Positions 1-4,236 of a stretch of DNA of 5,874 nt are shown piece by piece (the stretch's first letter is position 1; every line of letters begins with the position of its first letter). Under the pieces are notes generated by a model. The model worked only from the letters and a program-made list of their open reading frames with translations. It had not been told where the DNA came from and did not search any database. Origin of the DNA: an uncultured Alphaproteobacteria bacterium (GTDB lineage Bacteria > Pseudomonadota > Alphaproteobacteria > Thalassobaculales > Thalassobaculaceae); contig CALIMD010000047.1 in assembly GCA_938028645.1 (NCBI GenBank), positions 1 to 5,874 on the forward strand, read 5' to 3'. The translations under genes were made by a program, and so were the position numbers.

Positions 1-491
1 AACATTCTTTCCTTAACCCGAGGGGTAACGAAATCGCTTATTTCACCACCGAGTGTAGCAATCTCCTTAACAAGTCTAGAGGATATGAATTGATGTTTTT
101 CGGATGACATCAAAAATATCGTTTCCACTTCGGGATTTAAACGTGCGTTCATACCAACCATTTGAAACTCATATTCGAAGTCAGATACTGCCCTTAATCC
201 TCGTATCACAAACCCTGCTTTATTTTGCTCCACAAAATGCATTAAAAGATTTCCAAATGATGTGACTTCAATCTCGCACTGAATGCCTTTTTTTATATTT
301 TCTTTATGAATTGCATCAATCTCTGCGCCAACCATTTGTCTTCTTTCAAGAAGACTAAACATTGGATTTTTACCTATATTTTCGGCTGCGGCGACAAGAA
401 GTTTATCAACCATCTTGCTACCACGTCGAATAATATCAATATGTCCGTTTGTTATCGGATCAAAAGTCCCTGGATATACGCCTATACGCAC
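1..491 (-). CDS. coaD: Phosphopantetheine adenylyltransferase (CoaD), C-terminal end cut by window edge
   Basis: CoaD transfers AMP from ATP to 4'-phosphopantetheine, giving dephospho-CoA, the next-to-last step of coenzyme A synthesis in the cytoplasm. The 163 visible residues cover nearly the whole enzyme (E. coli CoaD has 159). Visible motifs are the N-terminal nucleotidyltransferase signature YPGTFDPITNGH (residues 6-17, with the HxGH-type catalytic His17), Lys41 before PMF, RGLRAVSDFEYE (97-108, with Arg97 and Arg100 matching E. coli Arg88 and Arg91), and ISSRLVKEIA (136-145), the late ATP-binding motif. A stretch around residues 55-80 is about nine residues longer than in E. coli. The start is GTG at 489-491, because MRIGVYPGTF follows directly and GGAGG lies six bases upstream. 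The frame is open through base 1, so only a short tail and the stop are missing. It follows gyrA after 82 bases on the same strand. The identification is secure. Confidence 0.97.
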   Translation of the reverse strand, partial: MRIGVYPGTFDPITNGHIDIIRRGSKMVDKLLVAAAENIGKNPMFSLLERRQMVGAEIDAIHKENIKKGIQCEIEVTSFGNLLMHFVEQNKAGFVIRGLRAVSDFEYEFQMVGMNARLNPEVETIFLMSSEKHQFISSRLVKEIATLGGEISDFVTPRVKERM

Positions 492-497
492 TAATCG

Positions 498-502
498 CCT
501 CC
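498..502 (-). promoter_or_regulatory. Ribosome binding site of coaD
   Basis: On the minus strand GGAGG lies six bases before the GTG at 491-489. It is the best Shine-Dalgarno match seen for the three minus-strand genes and it fixes the GTG as the start. The same bases can pair with CTCC just upstream (506-509) in a four-base-pair stem with an AAC loop. Confidence 0.75.
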
Positions 503-537
503 GTTGGAGTAAATTTTAACCGTTCTACAATGGGGTC

Positions 538-565
538 CTTATACACTTGCCGACTGTTCTTACAA
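538..565 (-). promoter_or_regulatory. Possible coaD promoter in the gyrA-coaD gap
   Basis: On the minus strand TTGTAA (560-565) is followed after 16 bases by TATAAG (538-543). These match the sigma-70 hexamers at four of six and five of six positions. Transcription would begin near base 530, about 40 bases before the coaD GTG. If it works, coaD can be expressed apart from gyrA. The assignment rests on hexamer matching in AT-rich DNA. Confidence 0.4.
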
Positions 566-573
566 TGATTTAT

Positions 574-3303
574 TTATAATTCGAGTTGACCCTCTGCGTT
601 ATCTCCATCATCTGAAGAATTTACCTCGTCACCAATTAAACTTACGGAAACGACCTTCTCATCATTATCTACCCGAAAAATCCACACCCCTTGAGTTCGA
701 CGCCCCGTGATACCAATCTCATCTACTGCACATCTAATTAGTTGGCCAGAATTTGTTACTAACATGATTTGATCTGAATGGTTAACTGGGAACCCAGCAA
801 CAACTAATCCTGCTTTATCAGTAACATCTATATTCCAGATACCTTGTCCGCCGCGATTAGTAATCCGATACTCATAGGCTGAGGTGCGCTTTCCTATTCC
901 ATTCTCCGTGACTGTTAAAATAAAGTCCTCTGCGGCTCCAAGAAATGCCAACCTTTCTGGGCTTAGCATTACATCGGGCTGGCCAATTTCATTTTCAATG
1001 GTTTCATTAGTTACTCGTCTCAAATACGAAGTCTGACGAAGATATACTTCTCTTTCGTGAAGATCACTATTGGGGACATCTTCATAATTCACATGCCGCA
1101 GGATTGACATGCCTACTACAGCATCTGAACCTGTAAGCTTAATTCCTCTGACGCCCATCGATCCACGGCTTTTGAATATTCTAACGTCAGAGACTTGAAA
1201 TCTTATAGCCTTACCGGCTTTCGTAGTAAGCAAGACATCATGTTGTTCACTACAAGGTTGAACGCTTATTAAGCGTTCGCCCTCATCTAATTTCATCGCT
1301 ATTTTACCGTTCTTTTTAATATTGGTAAAATCTGATAAATCGTTCCGCCTAACAGTACCCGCCGACGTAGCAAACATAACTTGCAAGTTTTCCCATGTTT
1401 CCTCTTCTAAAGGCATTGGCATAACAGTTTGAATCCATTCTCCTTCAGACAGTGGAAGAAGATTAACCATTGCTTTGCCGCGCGCTTGCGGAGTTCCAAG
1501 CGGCAAACGGTATACTTTCATCTGATATACCATACCCCTAGAGGTAAAAAATAAAACTGGGGTATGAGTGTTTGCTACAAATAATTTGTCAACCACATCC
1601 TCGTCCCTTGTCGCCATTCCCGAACGCCCCTTACCACCACGGTGCTGGGCTTTATATGTCGAAAGCGGGACACGCTTGATATAGCCTTTAAGGCTTACTG
1701 TTATGACCATTTCCTCACGTTGAATAAGGTCTTCGATGTCATGCTCGAATTCATTCTCTTCAAGAGCAGTCCTTCGAGGAGTGGAAAAAGTATCCTTAGC
1801 TGTTATAAGCTCTTGGCGTACCACATCAATTAGACGTTCTCTGGATTTTAATATATCCAAATAATCATGAATTTTTTCGGATAGCTCTTTCGTCTCCTCA
1901 ATTAATTTCCCTCTTTCCATGCCCGTTAATCTTTGAAGACGAAGCTCCAATATTGCTCTGGCCTGTGCTTCAGACAAACGATAGTTACCGTTTACAACGG
2001 AATGTCCTGGATCATCAATAATCGATATAAAATCTTCCACTTCTTTAGCCGGCCACTCCCTCTCCGTTAGAGCCTTCCTGGCCCCCGCGGCATCGGCCGC
2101 CCCCCTAATCAGGGCTATAACTTCCTCGATATTATTCAATGCAACCAAAAGACCAGCTAAAACATGAGCTCTTTCACGTGCTTTTTTTAACAAAAAACTA
2201 GTTCTTCGAGTAATAACCTGTTCTCTAAATTCAACAAACGCCGATATTATATCTTTCAGGTTAAGTTGTTCCGGGCGTCCTTGGTTCAACGCCAGCATAT
2301 TGGCTCCAAAAGAAGTCTGGAGTGCCGTATGTCTATACAATTGACTTAATACCACCTCACCGACCGCATCGCGTTTCAACTCTATAACGACCCTCACTCC
2401 GTCCCGATCACTCTCGTCCCGGAGATCGGATATCCCCTCGACAACCTTGTCTCGAACAACTTCACCTATTCTTTCCAGTAAGCGAGATTTGTTAACCTGG
2501 AAGGGAACTTCTGTAACCACTATAGCAAATCTATCTTTTCGAATTTCTTCAATCTCCGCCTTCGCGCGCATAATAATAGAGCCGCGGCCGGATTGATATG
2601 CTTCTCGAATTCCATTTCGTCCAAGAATTATACCACCAGTTGGAAAATCAGGGCCTGGAACTATTGAGATCAATTCATCCAAAGTGATTTCTTTATCATC
2701 AATGTACGCCAAGCAAGCATCAACAACCTCTCCTAAATTATGAGGAGGTATATTCGTCGCCATCCCGACAGCAATTCCGCCTGCACCATTAACAAGTAAA
2801 TTTGGGAATTCCGCGGGAAGGACCGCCGGTTCTTCTGTTGTTTCGTCGTAGTTAGAGACAAAATCGACCGTTTCCTTATCGATATCCCGCAACAGCCCTT
2901 CAGCCGAACGAGCTAAACGAGCCTCGGTGTACCGATGGGCGGCAGGGGGATCTCCATCCATCGAGCCAAAATTTCCCTGCCCATCAATTAATGGCAAACG
3001 CATAGAAAACTCTTGAGCCATTCTGACCATGGAATCGTAAATCGGGCTGTCGCCATGTGGGTGATACTGCCCCATCACATCCCCCACAATACGGGCCGAC
3101 TTACGATAGGGTCGACTCCAATCGTACCCCCCTTCCTTCATAGCATAAAGTATACGCCTATGAACGGGTTTGAGCCCATCCCGTACATCTGGCAGCGCAC
3201 GTGAAACGATAACGCTCATAGCGTAGTCCAAGTAGGAGCGTTTCATTTCTCCTTCTATAGAAACACCGATGATGTCAGGTTGTCCTTGATCCGAATCAGC
3301 CAA
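574..3303 (-). CDS. gyrA: DNA gyrase subunit A
   Basis: GyrA is the breakage-reunion subunit of the A2B2 gyrase, which introduces negative supercoils using ATP hydrolysed by GyrB. The 909-residue product has the winged-helix/tower N-terminal region (about 20-520), with catalytic Tyr125 in HRYTE matching E. coli Tyr122. The quinolone-determining stretch HPHGDSPIYD (81-90) keeps Ser86 and Asp90, matching E. coli Ser83 and Asp87. The long helical C-gate region follows at about 360-490. The C-terminal DNA-wrapping beta-pinwheel (about 530-890) opens with a GyrA box reading QHRGGKG (553-559). An insertion at about 735-790, ending SPERLAFLGAAEDF, is typical of alphaproteobacterial GyrA. The tail (891-909) is acidic. 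The start is TTG at 3301-3303: an in-frame TAA lies two codons upstream, and the next Met is residue 20, inside the conserved MKRSYLDYAMS block. Odd residues are Pro87, His123 and His554. The identification is certain; the start is less so. Confidence 0.98.
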   Translation of the reverse strand: MADSDQGQPDIIGVSIEGEMKRSYLDYAMSVIVSRALPDVRDGLKPVHRRILYAMKEGGYDWSRPYRKSARIVGDVMGQYHPHGDSPIYDSMVRMAQEFSMRLPLIDGQGNFGSMDGDPPAAHRYTEARLARSAEGLLRDIDKETVDFVSNYDETTEEPAVLPAEFPNLLVNGAGGIAVGMATNIPPHNLGEVVDACLAYIDDKEITLDELISIVPGPDFPTGGIILGRNGIREAYQSGRGSIIMRAKAEIEEIRKDRFAIVVTEVPFQVNKSRLLERIGEVVRDKVVEGISDLRDESDRDGVRVVIELKRDAVGEVVLSQLYRHTALQTSFGANMLALNQGRPEQLNLKDIISAFVEFREQVITRRTSFLLKKARERAHVLAGLLVALNNIEEVIALIRGAADAAGARKALTEREWPAKEVEDFISIIDDPGHSVVNGNYRLSEAQARAILELRLQRLTGMERGKLIEETKELSEKIHDYLDILKSRERLIDVVRQELITAKDTFSTPRRTALEENEFEHDIEDLIQREEMVITVSLKGYIKRVPLSTYKAQHRGGKGRSGMATRDEDVVDKLFVANTHTPVLFFTSRGMVYQMKVYRLPLGTPQARGKAMVNLLPLSEGEWIQTVMPMPLEEETWENLQVMFATSAGTVRRNDLSDFTNIKKNGKIAMKLDEGERLISVQPCSEQHDVLLTTKAGKAIRFQVSDVRIFKSRGSMGVRGIKLTGSDAVVGMSILRHVNYEDVPNSDLHEREVYLRQTSYLRRVTNETIENEIGQPDVMLSPERLAFLGAAEDFILTVTENGIGKRTSAYEYRITNRGGQGIWNIDVTDKAGLVVAGFPVNHSDQIMLVTNSGQLIRCAVDEIGITGRRTQGVWIFRVDNDEKVVSVSLIGDEVNSSDDGDNAEGQLEL

Positions 3304-3342
3304 GATTTACCATTCTTAAGTCTAAGTTTTTCAAGTCTTTTC

Positions 3343-3359
3343 TCAATTATTACAATTGA
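3343..3359 (-). other. Small AT-rich stem-loop in the gyrA leader
   Basis: On the minus strand TCAATT and AATTGA form a six-base-pair stem around a five-base loop (GTAAT). It lies about 40 bases before the gyrA TTG, inside the leader expected from the TATAAT promoter. With one G-C pair and no T-run it would be weak and does not look like a terminator. Confidence 0.3.
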
Positions 3360-3395
3360 TTAAGCGAACGAGGAGATAACAAAATTCTTATGCTA

Positions 3396-3424
3396 ATTAT
3401 ACCATACTTCATATGATGGAACAA
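3396..3424 (-). promoter_or_regulatory. Probable gyrA promoter
   Basis: On the minus strand a perfect -10 hexamer TATAAT (3396-3401) sits 17 bases downstream of TTGTTC (3419-3424), which keeps the key TTG of the -35 element. Transcription would start near 3389 and leave a leader of about 85 bases. The promoter lies in the 193-base gap after ssb, so gyrA can be transcribed independently of ssb. The rest of that gap is AT-rich. Past the ssb stop there is only a mismatched stem (TGTTAGC against GCCGACA, 3468-3490) without a clear T-run, so I call no terminator there. Confidence 0.55.
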
Positions 3425-3496
3425 ATGATGGTGCACATAAGTTACAAGGTAGCTTTATATAATAATGTCGGCTAACTTCGTGCTAACACTACAAAA

Positions 3497-3991
3497 TTAA
3501 AATGGGATTTCGTCGTCCAAGTCATCAATACCAGAGATACTCCCTGAAAAATCATTATTGGAGTTTTCGTTCTGCAGGCCGGCATTGAAACCTGAACCAG
3601 AATTTGTGTCATTATAGTCTGTAGAAGGCATAGAATCCGCCCTGCCCCCAAGCATAGTAAGTTCTCCTCTGTATCTCTGAAGAACAACTTCAGTAGTGTA
3701 CTTTTCCTGCCCTTGTTGGTCGGTCCATTTTCTGGTTTGCAATTGACCTTCGATGTAGACCGTCGATCCTTTTTTAAGATATTGTTCGGCTGTACGCCCT
3801 AAATTTTCATTAAAAATAACCACTCGATGCCATTCTGTTTTTTCTCGTCTTTCTCCTGAATTTCTATCTTTCCACGACTCGGATGTCGCTAAAGATAATT
3901 GAACTATTTTTCCACCGTCCTGCATACTTCGAACTTCAGGGTCACGTCCCAAATTACCCACCAAGGTTACTTTGTTTACACTACCAGCCAT
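3497..3991 (-). CDS. ssb: Single-stranded DNA-binding protein
   Basis: SSB is a homotetramer that coats single-stranded DNA in replication, recombination and repair and recruits partner proteins through its C-terminal tip. The 164 residues contain an OB fold at about 1-112, beginning MAGSVNKVTLVGNLGRDPEV. Trp40, Trp54, Phe60 and Trp89 match the E. coli base-stacking residues Trp40, Trp54, Phe60 and Trp88. A flexible linker rich in Asn, Ser and Gly covers about 115-156, and the acidic tip ends DLDDEIPF, the family's protein-docking peptide. I chose the ATG at 3989-3991. The codon before it, GTG at 3992-3994, could also initiate and would add one Met, but known alphaproteobacterial SSBs begin MAGSVNKV. 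GGGA lies eight bases before the ATG. The gene is divergent from uvrA, as in E. coli, and lies 193 bases upstream of gyrA. The stop is TAA at 3497-3499. Confidence 0.97.
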   Translation of the reverse strand: MAGSVNKVTLVGNLGRDPEVRSMQDGGKIVQLSLATSESWKDRNSGERREKTEWHRVVIFNENLGRTAEQYLKKGSTVYIEGQLQTRKWTDQQGQEKYTTEVVLQRYRGELTMLGGRADSMPSTDYNDTNSGSGFNAGLQNENSNNDFSGSISGIDDLDDEIPF

Positions 3992-4029
3992 CACCTAATT
4001 CCCAAATAGAGGTTCCAATATTCGATCAT
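3991..4029 (-). CDS. Possible 12-residue leader peptide overlapping the ssb start
   Basis: On the minus strand an ATG at 4027-4029 opens a 12-codon frame, MIEYWNLYLGIR, ending in TGA at 3991-3993. That stop shares its A with the ssb ATG (TGATG), the arrangement often seen in translational coupling. Upstream of its ATG there is only a weak purine run (GTGAAAGA), not a strong Shine-Dalgarno. I recognise no family. A frame this short can easily arise by chance, so this is a candidate only. Confidence 0.25.
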   Translation of the reverse strand: MIEYWNLYLGIR

Positions 4030-4038
4030 TCTTTCACA

Positions 4039-4054
4039 GTTTAGAGTCTTAAAC
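4039..4054. repeat. Near-palindrome between ssb and its -10 elements
   Basis: GTTTAGAGTCTTAAAC has arms of five perfect pairs plus one G-T pair around a four-base centre. It lies on the ssb side of the intergenic region, downstream of both candidate ssb -10 hexamers. It could be a repressor site or a weak leader stem. I know of no specific regulator for this sequence. Confidence 0.3.
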
Positions 4055-4072
4055 CAGCCGAAACCGCATCAT

Positions 4073-4078
4073 ATTATA
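4073..4078 (-). promoter_or_regulatory. Candidate ssb -10 element, proximal
   Basis: A perfect TATAAT on the minus strand lies about 80 bases before the ssb ATG. No convincing -35 hexamer is found at 15-18 bases upstream (the 17-base position reads TCAAAT), so it would be a weak or activated promoter. Transcription from here would include the 4039-4054 palindrome and the short frame at 3991-4029 in the leader. Confidence 0.35.
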
Positions 4079-4101
4079 TCCAAGTATTTTATAAGATTTG
4101 A

Positions 4102-4129
4102 TTGTTCTTTTAAAGCTAAGCATTATATC
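4102..4129 (+). promoter_or_regulatory. Candidate uvrA promoter
   Basis: TTGTTC (4102-4107) and TATATC (4124-4129) are separated by 16 bases. The matches are three of six and four of six, so the call is weak. It would give a uvrA leader of roughly 100 bases that contains the nested hairpin at 4153-4198. TATAAA at 4148-4153 is an alternative -10 with no supporting -35. No alphaproteobacterial LexA box (GTTC-N7-GTTC) is present in the ssb-uvrA gap. Confidence 0.3.
4122..4127 (-). promoter_or_regulatory. Candidate ssb -10 element, distal
   Basis: A second perfect TATAAT on the minus strand sits in the same GATATAAT context as the proximal one, about 49 bases further upstream. It also lacks a good -35. 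It occupies the same bases as the candidate uvrA -10, so transcription towards ssb and uvrA could compete here. Confidence 0.3.
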
Positions 4130-4152
4130 TATAGTCATATTAAGTTATATAA

Positions 4153-4198
4153 AAACACTTCTCTGCTGCACGTCACCGTGCATCTTCTCTAAGTGTTT
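4153..4198. repeat. Nested inverted repeat (two-tier hairpin) upstream of uvrA
   Basis: The outer arms AAACACTT (4153-4160) and AAGTGTTT (4191-4198) pair perfectly over eight bases. Inside them TGCACG (4167-4172) and CGTGCA (4177-4182) pair perfectly over six bases around a TCAC loop. The unpaired flanks between the tiers are pyrimidine-rich, and CTTCTCT occurs in both halves (4159-4165 is CTCTGC-like; exact copies at 4158-4164 and 4184-4190). On the plus strand the outer arm runs into TTTAGTTTA. On the minus strand it runs into TTTTTATATAA, which resembles an intrinsic terminator tail. It could be a leader structure of uvrA, an attenuator, or a terminator for antisense transcripts. Confidence 0.6.
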
Positions 4199-4219
4199 AG
4201 TTTAAGAAAGATTGTTAAA

Positions 4220-4224
4220 GAGGG
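4220..4224 (+). promoter_or_regulatory. Likely ribosome binding site of uvrA
   Basis: GAGGG within AAAGAGGG lies 12 bases before the uvrA ATG at 4237, somewhat longer than the usual 5-9 bases. No better in-frame start lies closer to it, and the protein encoded from this ATG reaches the conserved VRGARENNL block at the expected distance. A small purine run (AAAGAAA) directly before the ATG might help. Confidence 0.5.
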
Positions 4225-4236
4225 TTCCAAAGAAAT

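Noticed and set aside
306..494. Plus-strand 62-codon frame opposite coaD
   Set aside because: It lies wholly antisense to a clearly conserved coaD and has no recognisable family features or good ribosome binding site.
1642..1833. Plus-strand 63-codon frame opposite gyrA
   Set aside because: It is antisense to the conserved GyrA coding sequence, with no independent support. The similar frame at 3013-3204 was rejected for the same reason.
3468..3490. Intrinsic terminator after ssb
   Set aside because: The only stem (TGTTAGC against GCCGACA) has a mismatch and a G-T pair and is followed by ATTATTATAT rather than a T-run.
3472..3687. Minus-strand 71-codon frame overlapping the ssb 3' end
   Set aside because: It is an out-of-frame shadow of the ssb linker and tip. 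The ssb frame gives the conserved DDEIPF ending.
3992..4236. A LexA (SOS) box shared by ssb and uvrA
   Set aside because: E. coli has SOS control here, and the alphaproteobacterial box is GTTC-N7-GTTC. GTTC occurs at 4012, 4104 and 4224, but the bases seven positions on are CGAT, GCTA and ATAT. GAAC does not occur on the plus strand of the gap, so no canonical box is present.
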